From assembly GCF_018139645.1 (NCBI RefSeq), contig NZ_JAGSPM010000001.1:620001-684000 (forward strand): a stretch of 64,000 nt of DNA, written 5' to 3'. Within the stretch, counting starts at the first letter, position 1; each line of letters opens with the position of its first letter. The DNA is from Affinundibacterium baiyunense (lineage in GTDB: Bacteria; Pseudomonadota; Gammaproteobacteria; Burkholderiales; Burkholderiaceae_D). The notes under the pieces were generated by a model that was not told the DNA's origin, did not search any database, and was given only the letters and a program-made list of their open reading frames with translations. Shown here one piece after another: positions 36,416 through 47,887 of this stretch. Both the position numbers and the translations under genes were made by a program.

Positions 36416-36904
36416 TTAGCGGTATTTGGCGTCAGCTTGACGTGCTGCCGCAATCTCTGGTTCGTAACGATCACCCACTGCCAGCAACATCTCTTTAGTG
36501 AAATACAAGTCACCCCGTTTTTCACCGTGATATTCCAATACATGCGTTTCAACAATGGAATCAACCGGGCAAGATTCCTCGCAAAAACCGCAGAAGATAC
36601 ACTTAGTCAAATCGATGTCATAGCGCGTCGTGCGACGTGAACCATCTTCACGTTGATCAGATTCGATGGTAATTGCCATCGCTGGACACACTGCTTCACA
36701 CAATTTACATGCGATACAACGTTCTTCGCCATTTGGATAACGACGCAAAGCGTGCAAACCACGAAAACGCGGTGACTGAGGTGTTTTTTCCTCAGGAAAC
36801 TGCACCGTGATTTTACGTGCAAACATATAACGACCAGTCAAGGCTAAACCCTTGATCAACTCGCGCAGCATTAAACTGCCAAAGAAATCCTTAATTGCTT
36901 CCAT
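36416..36904 (-). CDS. nuoI: NADH-quinone oxidoreductase subunit I
   Basis: Peripheral-arm ferredoxin subunit of complex I carrying clusters N6a and N6b. 162 residues with two 4Fe-4S motifs, [16 protein letters not shown] and [16 protein letters not shown], and an N-terminal amphipathic segment that rests on the membrane. Normal length. Confidence 0.97.
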   Translation of the reverse strand: MEAIKDFFGSLMLRELIKGLALTGRYMFARKITVQFPEEKTPQSPRFRGLHALRRYPNGEERCIACKLCEAVCPAMAITIESDQREDGSRRTTRYDIDLTKCIFCGFCEESCPVDSIVETHVLEYHGEKRGDLYFTKEMLLAVGDRYEPEIAAARQADAKYR

Positions 36905-36944
36905 TATTTGCTTCCATTATTTGCTAGCGTTTTTCTTTAGCTGA

Positions 36945-38030
36945 TTACTTCCAAATATTCCAGGAGGTTTGCATCCATGCAGCGACGATAACCAAATAAA
37001 CCAAGGTCAGTGGGATAAATACTTTCCAGCCCAATCGCATAATTTGATCATAGCGATAACGTGGGAAAGAAGCACGTGCCCAAATAAACAGGGAAACCAC
37101 AAAGAAGGTTTTCACACCCAACCAAATCCATCCGGGTAAATAAGCCAACAAGCCGAGTACAGGAACCTCATGACCAATTGGAGAATTCCATCCACCCAAG
37201 AACATTAAAGACGCGAGTGCAGAAATCAAAATCATGTTGGCATACTCTGCCAAGAAGAACATTGCAAAGGACATCCCAGAGTATTCAACCATATGACCAG
37301 CAACGATTTCAGACTCACCTTCAACAACGTCGAAAGGATGGCGATTTGTCTCGGCAATACCGGAAATGATGTAAATCACAAACATTGGCAACAACGGCAA
37401 CCAGTTCCAAGACAAGAAATTCCAGCCTTGCTCTGCGAAGTAACCTTTAGATTGACCATTAACCACATCAATTAAATTTAAACTACCAGAGACCATCAAC
37501 ACAATAACCAGAACGAAGCCCATCGCGATTTCGTAAGAAACCATTTGCGCAGATGCGCGCATCGCACCGAGGAAAGCATATTTTGAATTTGAAGCCCAAC
37601 CAGCGATGATGATGCCGTAAACTTCCATCGAAGTGATCGCCATGATCAACAACAAACCTGCATTTACATTCGCCAACACCACATCTGGACCAAAAGGTAC
37701 AACCGACCACGCGGCTAAAGCAGGCATAATCGTCATAATCGGAGCGATAACGAATAAAACTTTATTCGCTTTTGCTGGAATGATGATTTCTTTAAGTAGC
37801 AACTTCAAAGCATCGGCAATAGGCTGTAATAAACCTGCTGGGCCAACGCGATTTGGGCCAAGACGCACATGCATCCAGCCAATCATTTTACGTTCCCACA
37901 AGGTCAAATAAGCAACGCAGCCCATCACTGGTAATGTGATGCAAACGATCTTGATCAACGTCCACACTAATGGCCACAAACCACCAAGGTATTGCACGCC
38001 GTAAGATTGAACCGTATCTAAGAAATTCAT
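36945..38030 (-). CDS. nuoH: NADH-quinone oxidoreductase subunit H
   Basis: Membrane subunit of complex I that forms the quinone-binding cavity at the junction with the peripheral arm. 361 residues, about eight helices. Conserved stretches include [39 protein letters not shown] and [19 protein letters not shown]. Its ATG overlaps the nuoG stop (TAATG), so the two are translationally coupled. Confidence 0.97.
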   Translation of the reverse strand: MNFLDTVQSYGVQYLGGLWPLVWTLIKIVCITLPVMGCVAYLTLWERKMIGWMHVRLGPNRVGPAGLLQPIADALKLLLKEIIIPAKANKVLFVIAPIMTIMPALAAWSVVPFGPDVVLANVNAGLLLIMAITSMEVYGIIIAGWASNSKYAFLGAMRASAQMVSYEIAMGFVLVIVLMVSGSLNLIDVVNGQSKGYFAEQGWNFLSWNWLPLLPMFVIYIISGIAETNRHPFDVVEGESEIVAGHMVEYSGMSFAMFFLAEYANMILISALASLMFLGGWNSPIGHEVPVLGLLAYLPGWIWLGVKTFFVVSLFIWARASFPRYRYDQIMRLGWKVFIPLTLVYLVIVAAWMQTSWNIWK

Positions 38031-40360
38031 TATGCACGCTCCACATTAATTGGGCCGAACATCGCACCCAGTTGATGCGTTGCCAAAACACCGGCAGCCA
38101 CGCGCACGACTGTCGCGGGCAAAGATTTATCAAGCTTAGCAGAAGCCATGACTGAAGCACCTGCTTGAGTGAGTTTTACAAAATCACCATCTGCGATACC
38201 AAGGCGAGCAAACTCCGCAGCACTCAAACTCACTGCGCTCGCTTTGGCGTCGGCGGTACGCTGTAAAGATTCGGCACGACGAACAATCGCATCTGTAGCG
38301 TAAATCGGCACATCAGAAACACGCTCCAAGCCTGTAGTCGCAGCAGAATTCGAAATTGCGACGTCAACTAAATTCGTTAATTTATTCGACAAATCAGTTT
38401 GTCCTTGACCCAAAACTGTATCGCGAACTGACTCAGCTGTTTCAAATTCGAAGTTGTCCAAACCTAGCAAGTTACCAAGTACGCGTAAAACCTTCCATGC
38501 TGGACGAGTATCGCCCAAAGGTTTAACTACACCGTGGAAACTTTGCGCACGACCTTCGCAGTTAACAAAAGTACCCGCTGTTTCCGTGTAAGGAGAGACT
38601 GGCAACAATACATCAGCATATTCCATGCCATGCTTAAATGGAGACATGACCACAACCATATCAGCTTGCGCCAACAAAGCTTGTGCTTGATTTGGATTTG
38701 CAAAATCGTGTTCAGGCTCGGCATTCAACAAGATTACTGCTTTACGCGCATTACTCAGTACATTTGCTGCAACTTCCGCACTCGCTGGTACCGCGTCAGC
38801 CAAATAAGCACCCACAGTATTTGCAGCTTCAGTCAAATAGCCAAAGCCCGCGCCAGTATTCTGTGCAATCCATTGTGCTAAAGCGTGAAGTTTAGCAGCG
38901 TCAGGATGTTGCGATGCTGTGTTCCCGAGGAAAACACCAGATGAAGCCGCTTCGGCGCCAGACAATAAGCTGGCTGCAATTGCTTGTGCTGATTCTGATA
39001 CGCTTACCTCTGCCAATCCAGCTGGCTTAGCAATTTGCTTAGTGTCGGCAACTGCGATGGCAACTTCAGACAAGAAAGACAACCAAGCAGATGGAGCTAA
39101 CACAGCCTTAGTGGCAACCTTCATTAACAGTTCGTCGTCTGTTGCATGCAAAACACTTAATTTCGCACCAGACTTCACTGTCTGGCGCAAGCGAGCTGCC
39201 AACAATGGATGATCTTTACGTAAGAAAGAACCAATCACAAAAACATTTTTCAACTGCGCAAATGCCGCAATTGACATACCCAACCACGGTTTAATCTTTG
39301 CTGTCAGTGCAAAGTCAGATTGACGCAAACGGGTCTCAATATTTTCGGAGCCTAAGCCACGAACCACGCGTGCCAATAAACTCATTTCTTCCAAGGTTGA
39401 ATTTGCCGTCGCAAAACCAGCAATCGAGTTCGCACCGTGTTCATGTTTCACATTCTTCAAACCATGCGCCACATACTCTAATGCGGTCTGCCAGTCAGTT
39501 TCTTGCCATTGACCGCCCTGCTTCAGCATAGGCTTGGTCAAACGATCTGCACTATTCAAACCTTCGTAAGCAAAACGATCTTTATCGGAAATCCAGCACT
39601 CATTCACTGCATCATTCTCTAAAGGAACAACACGCATTACTTTATTGTTCTTCACCTGAACGATCAAATTGGAACCGAGTCCATCATGCGCACTAACGGA
39701 CTTACGACGAGACAATTCCCAAGTGCGAGCAGAATAACGGAAAGGCTTAGAGGTCAATGCACCAACAGGGCAAAGATCAATCATGTTGCCAGACAATTCA
39801 GAATCAACAGTCTTACCAACAAAAGAAGTAATTTCAGAGTGCTCGCCACGACCCAACATTCCGAGTTCCATTACACCAGCCACTTCTTGACCAAAGCGGA
39901 CACAGCGCGTGCAATGAATACAGCGGCTCATCTCTTCCATTGAAATCAATGGGCCTACGTTTTTGTGGAAAACAACACGCTTTTCTTCTTGATAACGTGA
40001 ACTGGTCTTACCATAGCCTACTGCCAAATCCTGTAATTGACACTCACCGCCCTGATCGCAAATCGGGCAATCCAATGGGTGATTGATCAATAAGAATTCC
40101 ATTACATCTTTTTGTGCTTTGGTCGCTTTATCGCTATTGGAGCGCACAATCATGCCTTGCGTAACTGGCGTCGCGCATGCTGGTAATGGCTTAGGAGCTT
40201 TTTCAACTTCCACTAAACACATGCGGCAGTTTGCTGCAATCGACAATTTCTTGTGATAGCAAAAGTGAGGAATGTAAGTGCCAAGTTTATTGGCAGCTTC
40301 CATGACCATGCTTCCCGCAGGGACTTCTACTTTTTTGCCGTCTATTTCAATTTCAACCAT
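38030..40360 (-). CDS. nuoG: NADH-quinone oxidoreductase subunit G
   Basis: Large Fe-S subunit of the complex I peripheral arm, 776 residues. The N-terminal 2Fe-2S domain has [20 protein letters not shown] and ACATPV; the following 4Fe-4S motifs include [18 protein letters not shown] and [17 protein letters not shown]. The C-terminal two thirds is a molybdopterin-oxidoreductase-like domain without cofactor, ending in a small domain with [15 protein letters not shown]. Length is typical of betaproteobacterial NuoG. Confidence 0.97.
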   Translation of the reverse strand: MVEIEIDGKKVEVPAGSMVMEAANKLGTYIPHFCYHKKLSIAANCRMCLVEVEKAPKPLPACATPVTQGMIVRSNSDKATKAQKDVMEFLLINHPLDCPICDQGGECQLQDLAVGYGKTSSRYQEEKRVVFHKNVGPLISMEEMSRCIHCTRCVRFGQEVAGVMELGMLGRGEHSEITSFVGKTVDSELSGNMIDLCPVGALTSKPFRYSARTWELSRRKSVSAHDGLGSNLIVQVKNNKVMRVVPLENDAVNECWISDKDRFAYEGLNSADRLTKPMLKQGGQWQETDWQTALEYVAHGLKNVKHEHGANSIAGFATANSTLEEMSLLARVVRGLGSENIETRLRQSDFALTAKIKPWLGMSIAAFAQLKNVFVIGSFLRKDHPLLAARLRQTVKSGAKLSVLHATDDELLMKVATKAVLAPSAWLSFLSEVAIAVADTKQIAKPAGLAEVSVSESAQAIAASLLSGAEAASSGVFLGNTASQHPDAAKLHALAQWIAQNTGAGFGYLTEAANTVGAYLADAVPASAEVAANVLSNARKAVILLNAEPEHDFANPNQAQALLAQADMVVVMSPFKHGMEYADVLLPVSPYTETAGTFVNCEGRAQSFHGVVKPLGDTRPAWKVLRVLGNLLGLDNFEFETAESVRDTVLGQGQTDLSNKLTNLVDVAISNSAATTGLERVSDVPIYATDAIVRRAESLQRTADAKASAVSLSAAEFARLGIADGDFVKLTQAGASVMASAKLDKSLPATVVRVAAGVLATHQLGAMFGPINVERA

Positions 40361-40439
40361 GGTGTGCTCTGGGTACGCTAAGCGAATAAATATTCAGACT
40401 TGAATGAAGTTTCAATTCAAGAACAAACTAAAGCCTTGT

Positions 40440-41735
40440 TTATAAATAAGTCGGAACCAAGCAGTGTTTATGCTCGATATGGTATTCAAACTCTTCACGG
40501 AAATTCTTAACAAAAGCGCGAACAGGCATTGCAGCTGCATCGCCCAAAGCGCAAATCGTACGACCTTGAATGCCGTCTGCAATCGCGTTCAACATGTCTA
40601 AATCATCAGGACGCCCTTGTCCATTCTCGATACGGTGAACCATGCGATACAACCAGCCTGTGCCTTCACGGCATGGCGTACATTGACCGCAAGATTCTTC
40701 GAAATAGAAGTAAGACAACCGCAGCAAAGACTTAACCATACAGCGTGTTTCATCCATCACAATTACTGCACCAGAACCAAGCATAGATCCCGCTTTAGCG
40801 ATAGAGTCGTAATCCATATCGGTCGCCATCATCACATCGCCAGTCAAGACTGGCATAGATGATCCACCTGGAATAACCGCTTTGATTTTTTTACCGTCAC
40901 GCATGCCACCTGCCAACTCAAGTAAAGTTGCAAATGGTGTGCCGAGTGGCACCTCGTAATTACCTGGCTTTGCTACGTCACCAGACATAGAGAAAATCTT
41001 AGTACCGCCATTGTTTGGCTTACCCAAGGCAGCATAAGCTTCACCGCCCATTGCTAATACAAATGGGACAGCAGCAAAGGTTTCTGTGTTGTTGATTGTC
41101 GTTGGCTTACCATACAAACCAAAGCTCGCTGGGAACGGCGGCTTAAAGCGAGGTTGACCTTTTTTGCCTTCCAATGATTCCAGCAATGCTGTTTCTTCGC
41201 CGCAGATGTAGGCACCATAACCGTGAAAAGCATGTAACTGAAATGAGAAGTCAGAGCCATGAATACGATCACCGAGCATGCCAGCGGCACGTGCCTCTTC
41301 CAACGCTTCTTCAAAGCGATCGTAATCAGCGAAAATCTCACCGTGGATATAGTTGTAACCAACCGTGATACCCATTGCGTATGCGCCAATCGCCATACCT
41401 TCGATCAAGGCATGCGGATTGTAGCGAATGATGTCGCGATCTTTAAATGTACCAGGCTCGCCCTCATCCGTATTACAAACAAGATATTTTTGACCTGGAA
41501 ATTGACGCGGCATAAAGCTCCACTTCAATCCCGTTGGGAAGCCTGCACCACCGCGACCTCGCAAGGAAGAAGCTTTCAGCTCTGCAATTACTTGCTCTGG
41601 AGGGATTTTCTCATCCAAAATACGTTTCAATGATTGATAGCCACCACGTGCAACGTAATCTTGTAGATGCCAATTTTTTCCGTCTAAGCCCGCGAGAATC
41701 AATGGCTTGATATGGCGATTATGTAGGCTCGTCAT
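40440..41735 (-). CDS. nuoF: NADH-quinone oxidoreductase subunit F
   Basis: NADH- and FMN-binding subunit with the N3 4Fe-4S cluster, where NADH oxidation occurs. 431 residues: [19 protein letters not shown] (NADH/FMN loop), [18 protein letters not shown], and the cluster motif [12 protein letters not shown] with a later Cys in TICALGDAA. The start overlaps the nuoE stop by one base (TAATG). Confidence 0.98.
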   Translation of the reverse strand: MTSLHNRHIKPLILAGLDGKNWHLQDYVARGGYQSLKRILDEKIPPEQVIAELKASSLRGRGGAGFPTGLKWSFMPRQFPGQKYLVCNTDEGEPGTFKDRDIIRYNPHALIEGMAIGAYAMGITVGYNYIHGEIFADYDRFEEALEEARAAGMLGDRIHGSDFSFQLHAFHGYGAYICGEETALLESLEGKKGQPRFKPPFPASFGLYGKPTTINNTETFAAVPFVLAMGGEAYAALGKPNNGGTKIFSMSGDVAKPGNYEVPLGTPFATLLELAGGMRDGKKIKAVIPGGSSMPVLTGDVMMATDMDYDSIAKAGSMLGSGAVIVMDETRCMVKSLLRLSYFYFEESCGQCTPCREGTGWLYRMVHRIENGQGRPDDLDMLNAIADGIQGRTICALGDAAAMPVRAFVKNFREEFEYHIEHKHCLVPTYL

Positions 41736-42232
41736 TATTTCCCCGCCCCTGTTGTCTGACTTAATTCACTAACCAAGGCATCAATCTTTTCATTCGACAT
41801 AAAGCTACACATGCGTTTGTTATTAACTAGCAATACTGGAGCATCACCGCAGGCACCCATGCATTCACCTTCCATTAAGGTGAACTGACCGTCAGCACTC
41901 GTTTCTTTATAATCTAAACCTAATTTTTGCTTTAGGTGATGCGCAGCGCGTTCACCACCAGACAAAGCGCAAGGCAAATTGGTGCAAACGGTAATTTTGT
42001 GCTTACCGACTGGTTTTGTGTTGTACATATTGTAGAAGGTCGCTACTTCTTGCACAGCAACCGCAGGCATACCAATGTAATCGGCAACGAATTGCATCAC
42101 TTCTGGCGACAACCAATTAGTTTCGTCTTGTGCAATCGCCAGCGCAGCCATTACAGCCGACTGACGTTGATCCGCAGGAAATTTCGCCAATTCGCGATCA
42201 ATTTTTTTTAATGCTTGCTCTGATAAGACCAT
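41735..42232 (-). CDS. nuoE: NADH-quinone oxidoreductase subunit E
   Basis: Thioredoxin-fold subunit holding the N1a 2Fe-2S cluster beside NuoF. 165 residues; cluster cysteines are in CTNLPC and CMGAC (C-x4-C then C-x3-C), with [17 protein letters not shown] ahead of them. It is translationally coupled to nuoF. Confidence 0.97.
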   Translation of the reverse strand: MVLSEQALKKIDRELAKFPADQRQSAVMAALAIAQDETNWLSPEVMQFVADYIGMPAVAVQEVATFYNMYNTKPVGKHKITVCTNLPCALSGGERAAHHLKQKLGLDYKETSADGQFTLMEGECMGACGDAPVLLVNNKRMCSFMSNEKIDALVSELSQTTGAGK

Positions 42233-42304
42233 CGCTTTTGCCTCAAATATCGGCGCTTACAAAGGGCCGATCAACTATCAATATTAAATTTTACGATTCA
42301 CGAA

Positions 42305-43558
42305 TTAGCGGTCAATTTCACCGAATACGATATCTTGGGTACCAATAATGGTTACCGCATCCGCAATCATATGACCTTTTGCCATCTCATCTAGACCTTG
42401 CAAATGTGCAAAACCAGGAGCACGAATCTTCATGCGGTATGGCTTATTCGCCCCATCTGACATCAGATAAATGCCAAATTCACCTTTTGGATGCTCAACT
42501 GCGGAATACACCTCACCAGCAGGCACATGAAAACCTTCCGTGAACAATTTGAAGTGATGGATCAACTCTTCCATGTTCGACTTCATATTAACGCGACTAG
42601 GTGGAGCAACCTTGTGATTTGTTGACATCACTGGACCTGGGTTATTGCGCAACCACTCGACACATTGCTTAATGATACGATTTGACTGGCGCATCTCTTC
42701 CACGCGCACCAAATAACGATCATAGCTATCACCATTCACACCAACTGGAATATCGAAGTCAAGCAAATCATAAACTTCGTAAGGTTGTTTTTTGCGAATG
42801 TCCCACTCGATACCAGATCCACGCAACATAGGCCCAGTAAAGCCCATTGCCAATGCACGCTCTGGCGAAACAACACCAATTCCAACCAGACGTTGCTTCC
42901 AAATACGGTTATCTGTCAACAGAGTTTCGTACTCGTCGACATATTTTGGAAAACGGTTTGTGAAGTCCTCAATAAAATCGAGCAAGGAGCCTTGACGATT
43001 TTCATTCAACAAACGAATTGCCTTTTCATTTTTCAAAATGGATGCTTTATGCTTTGGCATCTCATCTGGCAAATCACGATACACACCACCAGGACGATAG
43101 TATGCAGCATGCATACGCGCACCAGAGACCGCCTCATAGCAGTCCATCAAATCTTCACGCTCACGGAATGCATACAACATCACCGCCATCGCACCCACGT
43201 CCAAACCGTGAGCACCAATCCATAGCAAGTGATTCAAAATACGTGTAATTTCATCAAACATCACACGAATATATTGCGCACGTAGAGGAACTTCTAAGCC
43301 GAGCATTTTTTCGATTGCCATCACGTAGGCATGCTCGTTGGACATCATGGAAACGTAATCGAGACGATCCATGTAAGGAACGGATTGCAGAAAGGTTTTT
43401 TGTTCCGCCAATTTTTCCGTCGCACGATGCAGCAAACCAATGTGCGGATCGGCTCGTTGAATAACTTCGCCATCCAACTCAAGCACCAAGCGCAACACAC
43501 CATGCGCAGCTGGATGCTGAGGACCGAAATTTAAGGTGTAATTTTTAATCTCTGCCAT
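42305..43558 (-). CDS. nuoD: NADH-quinone oxidoreductase subunit D
   Basis: 49-kDa-type subunit of complex I that, with NuoB, forms the quinone reduction site. 417 residues: [21 protein letters not shown] at the start (quinone-site His), [14 protein letters not shown], and the C-terminal PSFAHLQ-like [21 protein letters not shown] with FGEIDR at the end. It is separate from nuoC, not fused as in E. coli. Confidence 0.98.
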   Translation of the reverse strand: MAEIKNYTLNFGPQHPAAHGVLRLVLELDGEVIQRADPHIGLLHRATEKLAEQKTFLQSVPYMDRLDYVSMMSNEHAYVMAIEKMLGLEVPLRAQYIRVMFDEITRILNHLLWIGAHGLDVGAMAVMLYAFREREDLMDCYEAVSGARMHAAYYRPGGVYRDLPDEMPKHKASILKNEKAIRLLNENRQGSLLDFIEDFTNRFPKYVDEYETLLTDNRIWKQRLVGIGVVSPERALAMGFTGPMLRGSGIEWDIRKKQPYEVYDLLDFDIPVGVNGDSYDRYLVRVEEMRQSNRIIKQCVEWLRNNPGPVMSTNHKVAPPSRVNMKSNMEELIHHFKLFTEGFHVPAGEVYSAVEHPKGEFGIYLMSDGANKPYRMKIRAPGFAHLQGLDEMAKGHMIADAVTIIGTQDIVFGEIDR

Positions 43559-43567
43559 GTCGCGTCC

Positions 43568-44167
43568 TTAACCCTTAATCCCGTAATTTTCTTCGCGAAT
43601 AATACGTGGCGTATTTTCGCGTGGCTCAATTGTGACAGGTTGATAGACCACACGCTTTTGATCTGCGTCATAACGCATCTCAACATATCCTGAAATTGGA
43701 AAATCTTTTCGGAAAGGATGACCAATAAATCCGTAATCAGTCAAAATTCGACGCAAATCATTATGACCATCGAATAAGATACCGAAGAAATCAAATGCCT
43801 CACGCTCATACCAATTCGCTGTACTCCAAACATCCACCAAAGATGCCACAATAGGGAATTCATCATCTTCCACAAACACACGAACACGCAAACGCCAGTT
43901 ATGCTTAACCGAAGTCAAATGCGACACCACAGCAAAACGCTTACCTTGCCAAAGCCCATCACCATAAGTGGAGTAATCAACACCACAAAGATCGATTAAC
44001 TGTTCAAAGCACGTTGCGGCACTATCTCGCAAGTCAAACATCACTTGCAAATAATCTTTAGCCAAAACAACAACAGTCAACTCACCGAGCGCCAAATGCG
44101 ACTGCACAAGTCGCTCACCGATGACACCTTTTACTGCCGACTCGAGATTTTCTAGTTTGGTAGTCAT
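43568..44167 (-). CDS. nuoC: NADH-quinone oxidoreductase subunit C
   Basis: 30-kDa-type subunit of the complex I connecting fragment, 199 residues. The C-terminal signature [39 protein letters not shown] is intact (positions about 137-176). Nine bp separate it from nuoD. Confidence 0.97.
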   Translation of the reverse strand: MTTKLENLESAVKGVIGERLVQSHLALGELTVVVLAKDYLQVMFDLRDSAATCFEQLIDLCGVDYSTYGDGLWQGKRFAVVSHLTSVKHNWRLRVRVFVEDDEFPIVASLVDVWSTANWYEREAFDFFGILFDGHNDLRRILTDYGFIGHPFRKDFPISGYVEMRYDADQKRVVYQPVTIEPRENTPRIIREENYGIKG

Positions 44168-44202
44168 TTTGTCTTAATGTATAAATTTCTCTGCCAAAGC
44201 AA

Positions 44203-44679
44203 TTAACGGGCTATGGTATTGGTTCGCTTAATTTTGTTCTGCAACTGAATAATGCCGTAAATCAACGCCTCTGCAGTTGGCGGACAACCCGGCACATAGA
44301 TATCAACCGGAACAATGCGATCACAACCACGCACGACGGAGTATGAATAATGATAGTAGCCACCACCGTTCGCGCATGACCCCATAGACACCACCCAACG
44401 AGGCTCGGCCATCTGATCATAAACTTTACGCAAGGCCGGCGCCATCTTATTACACAAAGTTCCAGCAACAATCATCACATCTGACTGACGTGGAGATGGA
44501 CGAAACACCACACCAAAACGATCCAAGTCATAACGAGAACAGCCTGCATGCATCATCTCAACAGCACAGCAAGCCAGACCAAACGTCATGGGCCACATCG
44601 AACCAGTTTGCGTCCAATTAATCAGCTTGTCCAAACTAGTGGTAACAAAGCCTTCGCTTAACACGCCTTCAATTGACAT
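44203..44679 (-). CDS. nuoB: NADH-quinone oxidoreductase subunit B
   Basis: Peripheral-arm subunit ligating cluster N2, the last Fe-S centre before quinone. 158 residues; ligands are the tandem cysteines in [12 protein letters not shown], then [15 protein letters not shown] and [11 protein letters not shown]. Normal length. Confidence 0.98.
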   Translation of the reverse strand: MSIEGVLSEGFVTTSLDKLINWTQTGSMWPMTFGLACCAVEMMHAGCSRYDLDRFGVVFRPSPRQSDVMIVAGTLCNKMAPALRKVYDQMAEPRWVVSMGSCANGGGYYHYSYSVVRGCDRIVPVDIYVPGCPPTAEALIYGIIQLQNKIKRTNTIAR

Positions 44680-44696
44680 AAGCTTTTCCTATGAGG

Positions 44697-45056
44697 TCAC
44701 TCCCAATCGAGTGCGCCTTTTTTCCAGATATACCAAAAACCGACCGCAAATTCCAAGATGAAGCCAAGCATCACCAAGAAACCTGTCCACCCCAACTCTT
44801 TCACAGACACAGCCCATGGGAAAAAGAAAGCAGTTTCCAAGTCGAACAAAATAAAGAGAATTGCAATGAGGTAGTAACGCACATCAAATTTCATACGCGC
44901 ATCTTCAAAGGCTTCAAAGCCGCACTCATAAGCAGATGTTTTTTGAGTATCTGGGCGATGCGGCGCAAGAACGCGCCCAAGAACTTGCGGCACAATACCA
45001 ACCGCAATACCGACCAAAATAAAGAGAAGAACTGGGAAATAATTTTCGAGGTTCAC
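44697..45056 (-). CDS. nuoA: NADH-quinone oxidoreductase subunit A
   Basis: Three-helix membrane subunit of complex I, 119 residues, first gene of nuoA-N. The conserved loop [21 protein letters not shown] bears the quinone-cavity Cys, and [12 protein letters not shown] follows. The start is a GTG at 45056 (MNLENYF). It lies 128 bp downstream of tRNA-Leu on the same strand. Confidence 0.97.
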   Translation of the reverse strand: MNLENYFPVLLFILVGIAVGIVPQVLGRVLAPHRPDTQKTSAYECGFEAFEDARMKFDVRYYLIAILFILFDLETAFFFPWAVSVKELGWTGFLVMLGFILEFAVGFWYIWKKGALDWE

Positions 45057-45183
45057 GTTAGCTTATCCGTATAAAAACGCAACATTGAGATGTTAATTGC
45101 ATGCTTGAGTGATTGCTCAATTCAAACCTAAACGCAACCACTTCCTCGATCAAGTCAAGCGCAGAAAACTTAACTTATTCTTT

Positions 45184-45268
45184 TGGTGCCGACGACGAGA
45201 CTCGAACTCGTACAGCTTTCGCCACTACCCCCTCAAGATAGCGTGTCTACCAATTTCACCACGTCGGC
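45184..45268 (-). tRNA. tRNA-Leu (anticodon GAG)
   Basis: 85-nt class II tRNA on the minus strand beginning GCCGACGTGGTGAAA. The acceptor stem GCCGACG pairs with CGTCGGC, the anticodon loop TTGAGGG gives GAG (CUC/CUU), there is a long variable arm, the T-arm contains GTTCGAG, and CCA is encoded. It sits between secG and nuoA as in many Burkholderiales. No hairpin terminator follows, so transcription may run on into nuoA. Confidence 0.96.
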
Positions 45269-45363
45269 ATAAGCCCAGCATTGTACTCGTTTAGACTCAA
45301 TTGTTCAACGCACAATTGCAGTAATTCAAGATTTTTTTGCCGGACAAACTGATCTAAATTAAT

Positions 45364-45744
45364 TTATTTTGGAATTTCAGCAGCTTGACCAGATGCAGAA
45401 GCTGCCGCAGCTGCTGCTGGCACAGACGCAGCCACTGCAGACGCACTTGCAGGTGCAGCTTTAGTTACTGGCAAATTATCCATAACACCAACAGATGGTG
45501 CTTTATTTGCACCAAACGAAGTCAAGATCAAGGTCGCGATAAAAAACACCGCAACAGCTACCGCTGTCGACTTTGACAAAAAATTTGATGAGCCTGTTGC
45601 ACCAAACAAACTACCCGACGCACCCGAACCGAATGACGCGCCCATATCCGCACCTTTACCATGCTGCAACAGCACAAGCCCAACAATAATCAACGCAGAA
45701 ATTACCTGAACGATCATTACCAACGTAGCCAAAGAAGTATTCAT
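45364..45744 (-). CDS. secG: Preprotein translocase subunit SecG
   Basis: Auxiliary subunit of the SecYEG channel, 126 residues. Two membrane helices (about residues 5-24 and 56-76) flank the conserved loop LLQHGKGADMGASFGSGASG with SLFGATGSSNFLSK. The C-terminal 35 residues are an Ala/Ser/Pro-rich low-complexity tail (AAASVPAAAAAASASG), a common SecG extension in this group. It lies 72 bp after tpiA. Confidence 0.95.
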   Translation of the reverse strand: MNTSLATLVMIVQVISALIIVGLVLLQHGKGADMGASFGSGASGSLFGATGSSNFLSKSTAVAVAVFFIATLILTSFGANKAPSVGVMDNLPVTKAAPASASAVAASVPAAAAAASASGQAAEIPK

Positions 45745-45816
45745 TTAAAACATCCAATCCAATTTAATCTTTTTTTACAAAACACAAATATACAAACCGA
45801 CTTTACATCTCAAAAC

Positions 45817-46572
45817 CTATGCTGCAGCAACAATCGATAAAAAATCTACTGCTTTTAGCGAAGCTCCGCCAATCAAACCGCCATCGATATCAGGCATCGC
45901 CAGCAACTCTTTCGCATTCTCTGGCTTCATACTTCCACCATACAAAATACGCACCTTTTCAGCAGCAAATTCGCTGCGCTCAGCCAAGGTACTACGCAAC
46001 ACTGCATGCACATCTTGCGCCATTTCCGGCGTAGCGGTTTTACCAGTACCAATTGCCCACACTGGCTCATAAGCAACAACAATACGCGCTAACGCACCAT
46101 CATCAAGTAAATCCATCACCGCACGCAGTTGAGCAATAACAATTTCATTTGTTTTGCCCGCCTCACGCTGCTCCAAGGTTTCGCCAACACAAACTATTGG
46201 ACAAATATTTGAACGCAAGGCCTGCAAGGCCTTCTGTGCAACCAACTCATTTGACTCGTGATGATAAGCGCGACGCTCTGAATGCCCAACAATCACATAC
46301 TTACAAGAAAAATCCGCCAACATCGTGGAAGATACCTCACCTGTATATGCACCAGAGCTATGCGCTGAAACGTCCTGAGCACCATAGGCAATTGCTGTAT
46401 TCGATAGCGTACTCTCACATTGAGCAAGATATACCGATGGAACGCATACCAAAACTTCAGATGACGAATTAATGGATGAACTAAGCAGTTCTGCTAGCAA
46501 GCCAGCATTTACCGCTAAACCGCCATTCATTTTCCAATTACCCGCTATTAATGTTCTTCGCTTGAATGTCAT
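45817..46572 (-). CDS. tpiA: Triosephosphate isomerase
   Basis: Glycolytic/gluconeogenic isomerase of dihydroxyacetone phosphate and glyceraldehyde 3-phosphate. The TIM barrel starts [14 protein letters not shown] (catalytic Lys), has [10 protein letters not shown] (catalytic His), [15 protein letters not shown] (catalytic Glu and the mobile loop) and [16 protein letters not shown] with [10 protein letters not shown] (phosphate site). The ATG at 46572 gives 251 residues; a TTG three codons upstream is the only longer start. Confidence 0.97.
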   Translation of the reverse strand: MTFKRRTLIAGNWKMNGGLAVNAGLLAELLSSSINSSSEVLVCVPSVYLAQCESTLSNTAIAYGAQDVSAHSSGAYTGEVSSTMLADFSCKYVIVGHSERRAYHHESNELVAQKALQALRSNICPIVCVGETLEQREAGKTNEIVIAQLRAVMDLLDDGALARIVVAYEPVWAIGTGKTATPEMAQDVHAVLRSTLAERSEFAAEKVRILYGGSMKPENAKELLAMPDIDGGLIGGASLKAVDFLSIVAAA

Positions 46573-46748
46573 AGGCTTCAAAATTTGATTAACTCTCTAT
46601 TGTATCTCTTTGGAGTGAGAAGGGTCAATTTTCCACCAAAATGCTTTAATGCGAATACACCCATCCTTACACAAAACAACAAACAATCCCAAGCTCACCA
46701 ACTGACATAATTTAAGAAGCATTCCGTCACAAGTTAGCCACAATCTCA

Positions 46749-47726
46749 TCACACCTCCAACACCAATTTTCCAATGTGCTGACTAGTTTCCATCAATGCG
46801 TGAGCATCAGAAGCCTTAGCCAAGGGGAAAACCTGATGAACTACCGGCTTAATCCGACCTTGCTCAAGCAAAGGCCACACATTCTGACGGAGCGCAGTCG
46901 CGATTTGCCTTTTAAATTCCACTGATCGCGGACGCAAAGTTGAGCCCGTCACATGCAAACGGCGACGCAATATTTGCGACATATCTAGCTCAGCCTTCGC
47001 CCCACCCAAAAGCGCAATGACAATTAATCGCCCATCATCAGCTAAACTATCGATATTCTTGGACAAATATTTACCCGCAACCATATCAAGAATGACATCA
47101 ACGCCCTTATTCGAAGTTTCTTCTCTCAAAATCTGTAGGAAATCTTCTGTTTTATAATTTATTCCGCGCGCAGCACCTAAAGCCTCAATCGCACGACACT
47201 TATCATCAGAACCTGCGGTAGCAAATACCCGAGACCCCAGCGCCGTGGCGATTTGTATCGCTGTAACGCCAATCCCCGAAGTACCACCATGCACCAACAA
47301 AGTCTCACCCGGCAACAAGCGCCCTCGATCAAAGACATTTGACCAAACTGTGAAAAAAGTTTCTGGCAAGGATGCCGCCTCAATCAAACTCAAACCCTTT
47401 GGAATTGGCAAACACTGCGCTAGCGGCACAATGCAATATTCCGCATAACCACCGCCTTGTACTAAAGCGCAAATCAAATCACCGAGCACAAACTCACTTC
47501 CCGACAAATCTCCTGCAACAATCTCCCCAGCCACTTCCAAACCCGGCAACTCAGATGCTCCGATAGGCACCGGGTACAAGCCCATTCGCTGCAATACATC
47601 GGGACGATTTACGCCCGCCGCGCCAACTCGGATGAGCACCTCTCCCTCAGCAGGAACAGGCATTGGTCGCTCGCATAACTGCAAAACCTCTGGCTTGCCA
47701 AACTGCGTAATTTCAATCGCTTTCAT
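46749..47726 (-). CDS. NAD(P)H-quinone oxidoreductase, zeta-crystallin/PIG3-like
   Basis: Zinc-independent medium-chain reductase that reduces quinones with NADPH. 325 residues from the ATG at 47726: MKAIEITQFGKPEVLQLCE, GVNRPDVLQRMGLYP, LPGLEVAGEIV, the cofactor motif LLVHGGTSGIGVTAIQIA and LRPRSVEFKRQIA, which is the PIG3 (TP53I3) subgroup pattern. No structural-zinc cysteine cluster is present. The longer frame to 47843 must be wrong because it would include the pnp terminator hairpin. It stands between pnp and tpiA. Confidence 0.92.
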   Translation of the reverse strand: MKAIEITQFGKPEVLQLCERPMPVPAEGEVLIRVGAAGVNRPDVLQRMGLYPVPIGASELPGLEVAGEIVAGDLSGSEFVLGDLICALVQGGGYAEYCIVPLAQCLPIPKGLSLIEAASLPETFFTVWSNVFDRGRLLPGETLLVHGGTSGIGVTAIQIATALGSRVFATAGSDDKCRAIEALGAARGINYKTEDFLQILREETSNKGVDVILDMVAGKYLSKNIDSLADDGRLIVIALLGGAKAELDMSQILRRRLHVTGSTLRPRSVEFKRQIATALRQNVWPLLEQGRIKPVVHQVFPLAKASDAHALMETSQHIGKLVLEV

Positions 47727-47766
47727 ACCAATCCAATTTACACATATACAAAAAAACAGCATAAAA

Positions 47767-47798
47767 AAAACCGCTCGCAGTTTGCTACGAGCGGTTTT
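47767..47798 (-). terminator. Intrinsic terminator of pnp
   Basis: An 11-bp perfect stem AAAACCGCTCG/CGAGCGGTTTT (47767-47777 with 47788-47798), 10-nt loop, followed on the minus strand by a U8 run. It separates pnp from the quinone oxidoreductase gene. Confidence 0.93.
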
Positions 47799-47887
47799 CA
47801 TTTTAATCAAATTATGCTGTAGATAGTCAACAATCCACAACAAACTTGACTCGACTTATCATCGAATATGCATCATGCATGCATCAA

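Noticed and set aside
47727-47843. N-terminal extension of the quinone oxidoreductase
   Set aside because: It would translate through the pnp terminator hairpin, and the family start fits the ATG at 47726.
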